Source: Endozoicomonas gorgoniicola (GTDB taxonomy: Bacteria > Pseudomonadota > Gammaproteobacteria > Pseudomonadales > Endozoicomonadaceae). Taken from it: a stretch of DNA of 64,000 nucleotides. The stretch is from NCBI RefSeq assembly GCF_025562715.2, contig NZ_JAPFCC010000001.1, positions 682,001 to 746,000 on the forward strand. Reading direction: 5' to 3'. This document shows, piece by piece, positions 27,627 through 36,156 of this stretch; within the stretch, counting starts at the first letter, position 1; each line of letters begins with the position of its first letter. A program made the position numbers and the translations under genes. The notes beneath the pieces were generated by a model. That model made no database searches and was not told where the DNA came from. It saw only the letters and a program-made list of their open reading frames with translations.

Positions 27627-27701
27627 AGCTAACAAATGGTTGCAGTTCGTTCGCTTCGCTCACCCGACCGCCTTCGGCGGCGGCTGAACCAGGCGTTAGG
27701 C
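27627..27701 (+). other. attC site i (plus polarity)
   Basis: R'' AGCTAAC, AAATGGTTGCAG arm, a different apical hairpin CCGCCTTCGGCGG, CTGAACCAGGC, R' GTTAGGC. It closes the ORF-less cassette. Confidence 0.85.
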
Positions 27702-27820
27702 GCTAAAATAAACATCGTAAAAATTGAACCAATCAGCTATCTTATGACTCATAGTTATATGCTCTCAAATGAGCATCAATAACTTATTTTCTAAATGATT
27801 TATCCATGGGAGTGCTCAGA

Positions 27821-28057
27821 TTGCCAACTATTTTAAGAATCGGGCCATACAGGTTTTTCTTCTATTCCAATGAGAATGGAGAACCTGCCCATATTCATAT
27901 TCAGCGTGACAAATCTCTCGCAAAATTCTGGTTAAAACCTGTCATGCTTGCAAGTTCAACAAGATTCTCCGCCAAAGAGATAAGAGAGCTTCAAAAGCAT
28001 GTAGAAAAAAATCGAAATCAATTCTTGGAGGCATGGAATGAATACTTTAAAGGTTGA
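27821..28057 (+). CDS. DUF4160-family protein (cassette)
   Basis: About 78 residues. I favour TTG 27821, eight bases after GGGAG, because it gives PTILRIGPYRFFFYSNE at the N-terminus, the usual start of DUF4160. ATG 27806 would add five residues. The GEPAHIHIQRD motif with its two histidines is the family hallmark. It overlaps the next gene by 20 bases. DUF4160 and DUF2442 genes are very often paired and are suspected, not proven, to form a toxin-antitoxin-like module. Confidence 0.82.
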   Translation: MPTILRIGPYRFFFYSNENGEPAHIHIQRDKSLAKFWLKPVMLASSTRFSAKEIRELQKHVEKNRNQFLEAWNEYFKG

Positions 28058-28283
28058 AGCCCACCCTTTGGCACAGGATGTTCAATTTTCTGAATCTGAG
28101 CTAATTGTTAGCTTGGTTGACGGCAGAGTTATTCTCGTACCAATTTCTTGGTTTCCATCTCTTGCAAATGGAACCAAACAGCAACTCAGCAATTGGGAGT
28201 TGCTAGGCGAAGGAGATGGTATTCATTGGCCTGATCTTGATGAAGATTTGAGTGTTAAAGGTCTCTTGCTCGGCATCCACTAA
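28038..28283 (+). CDS. DUF2442-family protein (cassette partner)
   Basis: 81 residues. The pattern VSLVDGRVILVPISWFPSLANGT, then GIHWPDLDEDLSVKGLLLG, is typical of DUF2442. It starts inside the DUF4160 gene, so the two are translated together. It lies 22 bases before attC j and follows array polarity. The partner role (antitoxin-like) is a family-level guess. Confidence 0.85.
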   Translation: MNTLKVEAHPLAQDVQFSESELIVSLVDGRVILVPISWFPSLANGTKQQLSNWELLGEGDGIHWPDLDEDLSVKGLLLGIH

Positions 28284-28305
28284 AAATTCGATAAGTGCAA
28301 ATCGC

Positions 28306-28382
28306 GCCTAACAAATGGTTGCAGTTCGTTCGCTTCGCTCACCCGACGTGCCTTCGGCACGCGGCTGAACCAGGCGTTATGT
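28306..28382 (+). other. attC site j (plus polarity, last recognised)
   Basis: R'' GCCTAAC, AAATGGTTGCAG, hairpin GTGCCTTCGGCAC, CTGAACCAGGC, R' GTTATGT. It is the rightmost attC found in the window. Confidence 0.85.
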
Positions 28383-28457
28383 GGCTTTCCTGACTTTCAT
28401 GATTGATGACTATACTCAGGTGTGTTTTCTGCTGGGTCACATTACTTGAGCTATATC

Positions 28458-28545
28458 ATGAAATTTCGATTCCTATCTTTCTTGTATCTTGTTGTGTTTT
28501 TTGGGAGCCCTGTTCAGTCTGACAACAGAAATGTATCCTTTATCT
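28458..28545 (+). pseudogene. Start of a secreted cassette protein, cut off by an ISBst12-like remnant
   Basis: ATG 28458 opens a hydrophobic signal-peptide-like segment, MKFRFLSFLYLVVFFGSPVQ then SDNRN. It reaches only 28545, where the ISBst12-like end GTAACTGCTC begins. The rest of the gene is not seen. It lies 80 bases behind attC j and follows array polarity. Confidence 0.5.
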
Positions 28546-28668
28546 GTAACTGCTCAAAATTGACTGGCAAATCAACCTCTACAGGTCAAAGAAAGTTATC
28601 CTGATCTTTCGTATATTTCACCGTATGCACCTGCCTGACTCACTATTCTCCAGTACAGACAATGAACA
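28546..28668 (+). mobile_element. Truncated left end of an ISBst12-like element
   Basis: 123 bp matching 30050-30172, that is, the left end plus the first codons of the transposase of the full element. It ends abruptly at AATGAACA, after which unrelated sequence begins. Confidence 0.85.
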
Positions 28669-28882
28669 ATACGCCACTTCAACCATTTTTTTTGAGAATG
28701 CTAGAGATCTTTTATATTTGACATAGAAATATGCATCTTTAATTATTTTATCAATTCTTTTTTCTTGGCTTTCCCAATCATAAGAAACGATTTCCTCTAA
28801 TAGTTCATCATGATCAGAAAGATATTCAAGCACCGATTCGGTGTGTATGTCAGATTTATAAAAAATAGAACAGATTATAAAA

Positions 28883-30003
28883 CCTGAATTCGTATCATAA
28901 GTGCATAACCTCTGTAACCAGAGGATTGTTTCAGAACCTTTGAAGTGAATCAGAACTCAGGGGTATTCTGTAAAGCAACCAAACCATACAGAGGAAGCCA
29001 AGGATGGCCTATACACACCTGAGCTCTGAAGAGAGATATTATATCGAAACTGAACTCAAAAATGGGACTTCACAAAACAAAATTGCTAAAAAGCTTGGCC
29101 GTTCACAGCCTACCGTGTCGCGAGAAGTAAACCGCAATAAAGGGCAAAGAGGGTACAGGCACCAACAGGCTAATCGCACAGCTCGGCAGCGGCACAAAGA
29201 TAAGCCAAAAGCTATTAAGCTGACAGACGACATTAAACAACGTATTTCAAACGATATCCGTTCAGATTGGAGTCCTGAACAAGTGGCTGGAAGGCTTGAA
29301 AAGGACGGTGTAATCAAGCTGCATCATGAGACGATTTATCAATTTGTAGCGGATGATAAACGGCGCGGAGGCTCGCTCTATAAGCACTTGAGGCACCAGA
29401 AAAAAACTTATCGAAAGCGATACGGTTCAGCTCATAACCGAACCGGTATACCAAATCGGGTTGGCATTGAAGAACGCCCCGAAGTGGTCAACAACAGAGA
29501 GCGAGTTGGTGACTGGGAAGCTGATACTGTAATAGGTAAAAATCATAAAGGAGCCATCGCTACATTAGATGAACGAAAAACCAAGCTTCGCCTTGCTGTC
29601 CCTCTACCAGGCAAGAAGGCAAAAGCGGTTAAACAGGGAATAATTGACGTACTCAAGCCTCTGAAAAGGTTTGTAAAGACAATAACATACGACAATGGAA
29701 AGGAGTTTGTTCAGCATGAATCAATTGCCAAAGCTTTAAAATGTGACAGCTACTTTGCTGCCCCCTACCATTCTTGGGAAAGAGGCCAGAATGAGAATGC
29801 TAATGGTTTGCTAAGGCAGTATTTCCCCAAGTCGATGGAGCTTAATGGCGTGACAGAAAAAGATGTCATCATTGCAGTGGATAAGCTGAACAACAGGCCA
29901 AGAAAGTGCCTGGGCTACAAGACTCCTTATGAGGCATTTAAAGAGTCAACTGGAATAGATGCAAGAAAAGTCATGGGTTATGCACTTATGACTTGAATTC
30001 AGG
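28883..30003 (+). mobile_element. IS30-family element
   Basis: About 1121 bp, with terminal repeats CCTGAATTC...TCATAAGTGCATAACC on the left and the near complement on the right. The flanks share AAA, fitting the 2-3 bp duplication of IS30. End positions may be off by one or two bases. Confidence 0.8.
29004..29996 (+). CDS. IS30-family transposase
   Basis: 330 residues. An N-terminal helix-turn-helix (NGTSQNKIAKKLGRSQPTVS) is followed by an integrase-type catalytic core with D in GDWEADTVIG, D in ITYDNGKEF and E in the NENANGLLRQYFPK motif, the IS30 signature. ATG 29004 follows GGAAGCCAAGG. Intact; the C-terminus lies inside the right terminal repeat. Confidence 0.93.
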   Translation: MAYTHLSSEERYYIETELKNGTSQNKIAKKLGRSQPTVSREVNRNKGQRGYRHQQANRTARQRHKDKPKAIKLTDDIKQRISNDIRSDWSPEQVAGRLEKDGVIKLHHETIYQFVADDKRRGGSLYKHLRHQKKTYRKRYGSAHNRTGIPNRVGIEERPEVVNNRERVGDWEADTVIGKNHKGAIATLDERKTKLRLAVPLPGKKAKAVKQGIIDVLKPLKRFVKTITYDNGKEFVQHESIAKALKCDSYFAAPYHSWERGQNENANGLLRQYFPKSMELNGVTEKDVIIAVDKLNNRPRKCLGYKTPYEAFKESTGIDARKVMGYALMT

Positions 30004-30049
30004 AAAGAAGAATCTTCAAAATTTGAAATTATTTGATCGCATAAATTTA

Positions 30050-31840
30050 GTAACTGCTCAAAATTGACTGGCAAATCAACCTCTACAGGTCAAAGAAAGT
30101 TATCCTGATCTTTCGTATATTTCACCGTATGCACCTGCCTGACTCACTATTCTCCAGTACAGACAATGAACAGTTGCGTTCATTCGTCAAAAACCTTCTC
30201 GACACGGTCGAGAAGCAATCTGTGCAAATTGAAAGGCAGCGCGTTCAGATCGAACAGCTGGTCGAAGAGAACGAACAGCTTCGAGCAGAAATTCGCCACC
30301 TGAAGAAGCACAAGGGCAAGCCTAAAATCAGGCCTAATGTCTCGGACAAGGGCGATGATCAGGAAGACAGCTCTTCTGCGGAAGACACTGATCAGGCTGC
30401 CGGGAAAAGTGACACTGATCGTCCGCCGAAAAGTAAACGACCACGATCACAAGAAGCCGGTGAAACCGCTGCACCACCAATGACTGTTGACCGAGAGGAA
30501 ATCTGTTCAATCGCTGCTCCCGGTGAGAACTGGCGCTTCAAGTGCTATATCGACTTTTTCCATACTGAGCTGGACTTGCGTTTTGTCACTACTCGCTACA
30601 GGCGTGAGTATTACACAACTCCGGAAGGCGGGGTGTCAGCCCCGCTACCTGATCATGTGAAAGACCGTTTTGGCGACAACCTGAAAGCCCATCTGCTGGA
30701 TTTTTATCATTCATGCAGTACGACACAGCCACTACTGCTATCTTGGCTGCACGACCATGGATGCTCAATATCAGAAGGTTCCCTGAGCAACATCCTGACG
30801 AAAGGCCATGATATTTTCCACCAGGAAAAAGAAGAATTGCTGGAAGCAGGGCTGACTTGCTCTGATTATCTCCAGGCCGACGACACAGGTGCTCGCCACC
30901 AAGGAAAAAACGGCTACTGCCTGTTTATCGGCAACCCTTATTTTTCCTACTTCCATAGCAGCGACAGTAAGAGCAGGATTAATTTCCTGGGCTGTCTGCA
31001 AGGGCAGCAGCGGCTTTATCTTCTCAACGACGTTGCCATTGACTACATGGAGAATCAGGTTGATGTGTCGAAGAAGTGGATCACTGCGCTATCCGAATGC
31101 GGCGAGAAGCGTTTCTCAACAGAAGAAGAGTGGGAGAGCTTCCTTAACAGCATTGGTTGTGCTGCCCCGCAACAAAGGCGCTGGGCGACAGAGGGTGTTT
31201 TAAAGGCCGCATTGATGCTCAATCATCGCCTTGAGAACCTGATTATCCATAGCGATGGAGCCCGGCAGTTTGATACAGCCTTTCAGCATTCGCTGTGTTG
31301 GTACCATGCGGGAAGAAACATGGACAAGCTGATACCGGCCAATGACCTGGAACGAGCCGCCCGTGACACCGTGCAGGATCAGTACTGGTGCCTCTACGAC
31401 GACATTGAGGCCTACCAGAAAAAACCAACGGACAAGGAGAAACAGAAGCTCTACCAGGAGTTTGATCGTTGGGTAACACAGCGGGTTGACTACCCTGCCT
31501 TGCAGGCTGAGTTGGGCAAACTGATGGTTGTCAGGGAAGAGCTGTTATTGGTTCTTGAGTATCCGTGGCTGCCACTGCACAACAACCTGAGCGAGAGGCA
31601 GATCAGAGAGTATGTGAAACGGCGAAAGGTTAGCGGTGGTACCCGGAGTAAACTTGGGAGGAAATGCCGCGACACCTTTGCCAGTTTGAAAAAGACCTGT
31701 AAACAACACGGGGTGTCCTTTGCCAACTATCTCAGGGACAGGCTGACTGGAACCAATCTGATTCCGCAGCTGGGGCATCTCATCCTGAAGGCATCAGGCT
31801 ATCAGGAAACGGTTCTTGCCAATGGAATATGAGCAGTTAC
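30050..31840 (+). mobile_element. ISBst12-like (IS66-family, single-gene) element
   Basis: 1791 bp with ends GTAACTGCTC and its exact complement GAGCAGTTAC. It has one long gene and no tnpA/tnpB, as in the ISBst12 group. No 8-bp duplication is found, because the left flank is the gene fragment at 30004-30049 and the right flank is oppF. A rearrangement through the duplicated left end has therefore occurred. Confidence 0.85.
30129..31832 (+). CDS. ISBst12-group IS66 transposase
   Basis: 567 residues. The coiled-coil N-terminus (about 20-60, rich in Q and E, IERQRVQIEQLVEENEQL) is followed by a basic linker (60-115), then the catalytic core with YLQADDTGARHQ, IIHSDGARQF and HNNLSERQIREYVKRRKVSGG. 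It lacks the CxxC ribbon of TnpC. The stop overlaps the right terminal repeat. Intact. Confidence 0.88.
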   Translation: MHLPDSLFSSTDNEQLRSFVKNLLDTVEKQSVQIERQRVQIEQLVEENEQLRAEIRHLKKHKGKPKIRPNVSDKGDDQEDSSSAEDTDQAAGKSDTDRPPKSKRPRSQEAGETAAPPMTVDREEICSIAAPGENWRFKCYIDFFHTELDLRFVTTRYRREYYTTPEGGVSAPLPDHVKDRFGDNLKAHLLDFYHSCSTTQPLLLSWLHDHGCSISEGSLSNILTKGHDIFHQEKEELLEAGLTCSDYLQADDTGARHQGKNGYCLFIGNPYFSYFHSSDSKSRINFLGCLQGQQRLYLLNDVAIDYMENQVDVSKKWITALSECGEKRFSTEEEWESFLNSIGCAAPQQRRWATEGVLKAALMLNHRLENLIIHSDGARQFDTAFQHSLCWYHAGRNMDKLIPANDLERAARDTVQDQYWCLYDDIEAYQKKPTDKEKQKLYQEFDRWVTQRVDYPALQAELGKLMVVREELLLVLEYPWLPLHNNLSERQIREYVKRRKVSGGTRSKLGRKCRDTFASLKKTCKQHGVSFANYLRDRLTGTNLIPQLGHLILKASGYQETVLANGI

Positions 31841-31841
31841 C

Positions 31842-32531
31842 TTTCAGGATCCCTTTGCTTCCCTGAACCCCCGTATGACCGCCAGCGAGATTATTGGTGA
31901 ACCACTGATTATCCATAAACTGGTTAAGAACAAAGCAGAGCTTGCACAACGGGTTGAAGAGTTGATGGACCTGGTGGGACTAAGCAGACGTCTGGTCAAC
32001 ACCTACCCTCACGAACTGGACGGAGGAAGACGGCAGCGTATTGGTATAGCCCGGGCGCTGGCACTGAATCCAAAGTTTATTATTTGCGATGAGCCGGTAT
32101 CGGCGCTGGATGTTTCTATTCAGGCTCAGGTGCTGAACCTGATGCAGGATCTTCAGGATAAGCTGGGACTGACTTATATCTTTATCACCCATGACCTCTC
32201 GGTTGTTAAACACTTTTCCGATGAGATTGCGGTGATGTATCTGGGGCAGATGGTTGAAAAAGCAACGGCAAAGGAGCTGTTTGAGCGACCATCCCACCCT
32301 TATACCAAAGCGCTGTTATCAGCCATTCCAACCACAGACCTGGATCAGCTGATGGAGCGTGAAGTGTTGCAGGGGGAAATCACTTCACCCATCGACCCTG
32401 CTCCGGGTTGCCGTTTTGCCGGGCGGTGTAAATATACGACGGCAGATTGCACCGCAGGAGAAATTCCCCTGCGTGATATCAGTAACAATCATTTTGTGGC
32501 CTGTAGCCAGGTGGGGTGTGCGACTCATTAG
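31842..32531 (+). pseudogene. oppF: 5'-truncated oligopeptide ABC transporter ATPase (OppF/DppF-like)
   Basis: About 229 codons remain, starting FQDPFASLNPRM right at the ISBst12-like end. The Walker A part and promoter are gone. Walker B FIICDEPVSALDVS, the H-loop FITHDLSVV and the C-terminal oligopeptide-transport extension with the CRFAGRC cysteine motif are present. The ABC signature reads LDGGRRQR instead of LSGGQRQR, a further sign of decay. No other opp genes remain beside it. Non-functional. Confidence 0.88.
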
Positions 32532-32585
32532 TCTGCTGCCCGGGTTGATGTGTGTTGGAAAGTTTAGTGTCTGGAATGCCATATC

Positions 32586-33772
32586 CCTATGTACGGGACA
32601 AAAAATTATAAACTCTTGATTTATCGGGTCTGGAGGGTATGAGCTGACCTTTCCATCAGGTAACCTATCCGGTCTCTCAACTCCGTAAAGTTTACCGTTG
32701 TCGTACATGGAAGAAGTCAGCTCATTAGCCGAGAAGCTTAAGGCTCATTTACCCCTGCATCAAGCCCGAATCAACTTCATCTCACAATTTGTTCTATCTT
32801 TGATACGCGCCCGTTCTACTAATCTCTACCGAGTAGCCGAAGAGTTCCAGTCTGAAGCCGATGCCGAATCCAGTTATCGACGCATCAAACGGTTCTTTGC
32901 TGGTTACGAATACAGCTATGAGCAGTTGGGGGAATTTATCCTGAGCTGCCTCGATATGGATCGCTATACGCTATGCATGGACAGAACCAATTGGAAGCAT
33001 GGCTCTAAGGATGTGAACTATCTGGTGGTCTCTATTTCCTGGCAAGGAAACTCTATACCCATTGTCTGGGAGTGTCTGGACAAACGTGGTGGCAACTCCA
33101 ATACAGATGAACGCATTGCCTTGATAGAGCGGGTTTTGAAGATTATTCCGGCGGAAAAAATTGACAACCTTCTGGCTGATCGTGAGTTCATAGGTCATGA
33201 CTGGTTTGAGTGGTTGCGACAGAAGAAAATATTGTGTCGCCTCCGTATAAAAGGTGATGTCGCAGTAGAGCATGACAATCGCAAAACCACAGCGGGGAAG
33301 CTTTGCCGTAGTGTGAAGTTTAATCAAACCGTCACTTGGCATACCAGAAAAAAAGTGGCGGGAGTACCGCTTTACATTGCTGCGCACCGCACCTTGAAAG
33401 GGTTGCTCATAGTTGTGGCTACTGAAAAGCCGGACGGCATGATCGAGGACTATTACAAACGCTGGGATATAGAAACGCTGTTTGGTTGTTTGAAAAGTCG
33501 TGGGTTCGATATGGAGTCTACACATATGACGAAGCACGACCGCATGGACAAACTTATGGGACTCCTCGCCATTGCGTTCGCGTGGTGTCTGCTTGTGGGG
33601 CACTGGCATTACGGTGAGGCTAATCAGCTCCCACTGAATAAACATAACAGACCAGCAAAAAGTCTGTTCAGACTGGGGCTTGACATGCTCAGACGAGTAC
33701 TTAAAAACAAATGCGCAAAAAATGATCAGATTGCATTTCAGGAGCTGTTAAATGTTTTGTCCCGTACATAGG
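32586..33772 (+). mobile_element. IS4-like insertion sequence
   Basis: About 1187 bp with terminal repeats CCTATGTACGGGACAAAA and its exact complement. It is flanked by direct copies of CCATATC (32579-32585 and 33773-33779). It entered the extreme 3' end of the secreted-protein gene that follows on the minus strand. Confidence 0.87.
32707..33771 (+). CDS. IS4-family transposase
   Basis: About 354 residues from ATG 32707; the TTG at 32698 would add three. DDE residues are in LCMDRTNWKHG, LLADREFIG and YYKRWDIETLFGCLKSRGF; the last is the YREK-type motif of IS4. The TAG stop is embedded in the right terminal repeat. Intact. Confidence 0.88.
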   Translation: MEEVSSLAEKLKAHLPLHQARINFISQFVLSLIRARSTNLYRVAEEFQSEADAESSYRRIKRFFAGYEYSYEQLGEFILSCLDMDRYTLCMDRTNWKHGSKDVNYLVVSISWQGNSIPIVWECLDKRGGNSNTDERIALIERVLKIIPAEKIDNLLADREFIGHDWFEWLRQKKILCRLRIKGDVAVEHDNRKTTAGKLCRSVKFNQTVTWHTRKKVAGVPLYIAAHRTLKGLLIVVATEKPDGMIEDYYKRWDIETLFGCLKSRGFDMESTHMTKHDRMDKLMGLLAIAFAWCLLVGHWHYGEANQLPLNKHNRPAKSLFRLGLDMLRRVLKNKCAKNDQIAFQELLNVLSRT

Positions 33773-34813
33773 CCATATCCTCAAGCAGATAGCGCTTGTA
33801 ATAATTGTAAATAAGCTTCTTGTTTCAACTTGAGGCTGAATGCTTTCATCGGCAGTTTCATTTTCATCAGTCTCAGGTTCATTCTGAGTGAGCATTTCAG
33901 TAATGCCAATAGAGGTTAGCCAGTTCATCGCATTACAGTGATGGTTGTTTCTGGCTTGAATCAACGCTTCCTGAAAGGCGCGAGGATTCCGTTGCTGATT
34001 TTCTCGCAGCCAGTTTAAAATTTGATCGAACTCGGACGGGGTGGGCTCTCTATCTTCGCTATGAGAGAAATAAGGATTTACATAAAAAGTTCCCCCCATG
34101 TTATCGTTTGGATAAGGCTCATACGAGAAACCTTCATCGTCAAATTCAAGGCTATCAGTAGAACGTTCTTCCCAGATTTGGGGCTGTGTTGCAAGAATTT
34201 TCAGTATCAGGCGTACATAATGAGAACTATACGGGAACTTTTTATGCCCAAGGATAAGGTTAATAAGGCGGTAGTTTCTGTTGGGTAATGCAGCTTGGAT
34301 CAGACTATCGTAATTGAATGGAAAATTCTGAAAAGAACCATGAGAGGTTATTATATTAAACAGTGCCTCACCTAAAATAGGGTTCTCACTGATACTAAAG
34401 GCTGATTCCAATAAGCGGTTAATTCTGAAGTTGGGAATAAAGGTTTCATCTGTACGGGCATCTATTGCTATATTCGCCAGAGCTGTGAGTTGACTGTTGT
34501 TTATTGTAAGGTTTTCTTCATCAATTGAATGTTGGATAAACCACCAGATAGCGTGAGCATTTGTATTAAGCAACTGTAAGGGGGTATAGGTAGAACCATC
34601 CAGAGTTAGATTTGAGTGAAGCCATTGATATACGCCACTATGTCCCAGCTCAGAAGCCCAGTTATCGAATTTGCTTAACTCTTGGATTGTTTTATCGAAA
34701 GGCATACCTGCAATCCTTGTTAAATCATGGGCAATGGGGGCAAGAACAGCATTAGCTGATACTGACTGCAACAAAAAGCTAATGAGTAAAAAGCGCTGGC
34801 AGAATGTTCTCAT
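33701..34813 (-). CDS. Secreted protein of unknown function with an IS4-altered C-terminus
   Basis: 370 residues starting with a signal peptide (MRTFCQRFLLISFLLQSVSANA, cleavage near 21-23). The body is rich in short helices (LLESAFSISENPILGEALF, LIQAALPNRNYRLINLILG), reminiscent of helical repeats but without a clear family match. The last 20 codons after CLRIW come from IS4 sequence. Without the IS the frame would end CLRIWHSRH with TAA at 32564-32566, 32 bases from the convergent oppF stop. The protein is therefore almost complete with a foreign tail. Exported; role unknown. Confidence 0.7.
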   Translation of the reverse strand: MRTFCQRFLLISFLLQSVSANAVLAPIAHDLTRIAGMPFDKTIQELSKFDNWASELGHSGVYQWLHSNLTLDGSTYTPLQLLNTNAHAIWWFIQHSIDEENLTINNSQLTALANIAIDARTDETFIPNFRINRLLESAFSISENPILGEALFNIITSHGSFQNFPFNYDSLIQAALPNRNYRLINLILGHKKFPYSSHYVRLILKILATQPQIWEERSTDSLEFDDEGFSYEPYPNDNMGGTFYVNPYFSHSEDREPTPSEFDQILNWLRENQQRNPRAFQEALIQARNNHHCNAMNWLTSIGITEMLTQNEPETDENETADESIQPQVETRSLFTIITSAICLRIWPMYGTKHLTAPEMQSDHFLRICF

Positions 34814-35017
34814 GATGAAAACCTGACAAGGATAAATTTTTTTAGAGTAAACTTGCAGAGAAGTAGTTTAGATACTGAATCAGTAATGGTCAGATTAATC
34901 AGTCATTATTCGGATAGCCCTACCCGTTCCCCAATGTAAACATAGGTCAGTGCGGTTTACGATGCTATCGATAAGCTATATTCTTCGATGATTTTCTCAG
35001 CTCTATGATTTGGCTTA

Positions 35018-36151
35018 ATGAACGCTCCAGCTTTCTTAATACACGACAGTAAAAAGACACAGCGGTTGACTGGTAATCATTATTCGTCTTCCTGTTTCGA
35101 GCTGAGTGGCGACTGGGTCCATGCATCTGTCCAGCCATATAAACAACAATTGTCAGATGTTCTGAAGCAGGAAAAAATCGAGGTTATCTACTTTTCTGAG
35201 GGCAAAGGCTTTCGCTGGGACTCTGGCACCATGGCATTTATCCTGTCCTGCCAGCGACTGTGCCAGAGATATAACTGCACACTGGACGTTCAGCAGTTGC
35301 CTGACGATATTCAGTCCCTGTTAAAGTTGGCTACCAGCGTTCCTCCTAATCAGGAGAGCAATAAAAAGCACATTGATTATTTTCAGCTTTTTCGTCAGGG
35401 TCTGGACTGGATTAAGGACTGGTTGCGTTTTTCCGGGGAAGTAAGCCTCAGTGTTCAGAAAATGATTCGGGGACGCAGCGATGCGCGCTGGTCTGATGGT
35501 ATAAACTTTCTACATCAGGCGGGGCCGTCTGCCGTTCCCATCGTTACTCTGCTCAGTTTTCTGGTAGGAATGATCCTTGCTTATCTGGGAACGGTACAAT
35601 TGCGGCAGTTTGGTGTAGAGGTGTATGTGGCTAACCTGGTGGGGCTGGGCATGGTGCGGGAAATGGGCGCATTGATGACCGGTATTATTATGGCCGGGCG
35701 CACTGGCGCGTCTTATGCTGCACAGTTGGGTACCATGCAGGTTAATGAAGAAATTGATGCACTGACGACGCTGGGTATCAAGCCTGTCGATTATCTGGTT
35801 TTGCCCAGAATGCTCGCCCTGATAGTTGCCATGCCTTTACTGACGATTTACAGCAATATTCTGGGGATGCTCGGGGGCGCTATGGTGGCTATCAGTATGG
35901 ATATTACGCCACGAATGTATTATTTCCAGTTATCCCAGGCGTTTTCGATGGCGGATTTGACGACAGGTGTCTTCAAAAGCATTATCTTTGGTGGTCTGAT
36001 CGGTTTTGCTGGCTGTCATGCCGGCCTGAGATGTGGGCGATCTTCGGCTGCGGTGGGGCAGGCGACAATGTCTGCGGTTGTGACGGCTGTTGTTTATCTG
36101 GTGGTAGCGGATGCCGTACTGAACATTCTGTACTTTCATCTGGGTATTTAA
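35018..36151 (+). CDS. MlaE-family lipid ABC transporter permease with N-terminal STAS-like domain
   Basis: 377 residues. Residues about 10-110 form a STAS-like domain (EVIYFSEGKGFRWDSGTMAF). Residues 130-377 are the MlaE permease, with membrane segments such as VPIVTLLSFLVGMILAYLGT and the conserved EMGALMTGIIMAGRTGASYAA and EEIDALTTLGI, the coupling region for the ATPase. First gene of a four-gene operon with an ATPase, an MCE protein and a PqiC-like lipoprotein, which together should move lipids between inner and outer membrane. A second, mlaFEDCB-like system rather than the classic operon, since MlaC and MlaB are absent. Confidence 0.88.
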   Translation: MNAPAFLIHDSKKTQRLTGNHYSSSCFELSGDWVHASVQPYKQQLSDVLKQEKIEVIYFSEGKGFRWDSGTMAFILSCQRLCQRYNCTLDVQQLPDDIQSLLKLATSVPPNQESNKKHIDYFQLFRQGLDWIKDWLRFSGEVSLSVQKMIRGRSDARWSDGINFLHQAGPSAVPIVTLLSFLVGMILAYLGTVQLRQFGVEVYVANLVGLGMVREMGALMTGIIMAGRTGASYAAQLGTMQVNEEIDALTTLGIKPVDYLVLPRMLALIVAMPLLTIYSNILGMLGGAMVAISMDITPRMYYFQLSQAFSMADLTTGVFKSIIFGGLIGFAGCHAGLRCGRSSAAVGQATMSAVVTAVVYLVVADAVLNILYFHLGI

Positions 36152-36156
36152 ACGAC

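Larger units (their letters stand above)
24795..27695 (+). other. ORF-less cassette (472 bp) interrupted by IS66 copy C
   Basis: The cassette consists of 24795-25039 plus 27469-27695 once IS66 copy C and one duplication are removed. I see no credible gene. It shares long blocks with the left-array cassette at 13901-14320, and shorter words (GTGCAACGCCAG) with the 535-bp units, suggesting a family of related non-coding cassettes. Confidence 0.6.
28669..30049 (-). pseudogene. Fragment of an unknown minus-strand gene, interrupted by IS30
   Basis: An open minus-strand frame runs from 30049 to 30004 and, once IS30 and its short duplication are removed, continues in frame from 28882 to 28669. It gives about 86 residues including IICSIFYKSDIHTESVLEYL and DWESQEKRIDKIIK, with neither natural start nor stop. 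Both ends are cut by ISBst12-like sequences. Charged, helical and not recognised. Probably a leftover of another cassette gene. Confidence 0.55.

Noticed and set aside
1..28400. Integron integrase gene
   Set aside because: I looked for a tyrosine recombinase with an IntI-type signature on both strands and found none, so the array is treated as lacking an integrase within this window.
36031..36156. Upstream start for the MlaF-like ATPase
   Set aside because: It lies inside the permease gene in another frame; the ATG at 36157 directly precedes the conserved ATPase N-terminus.
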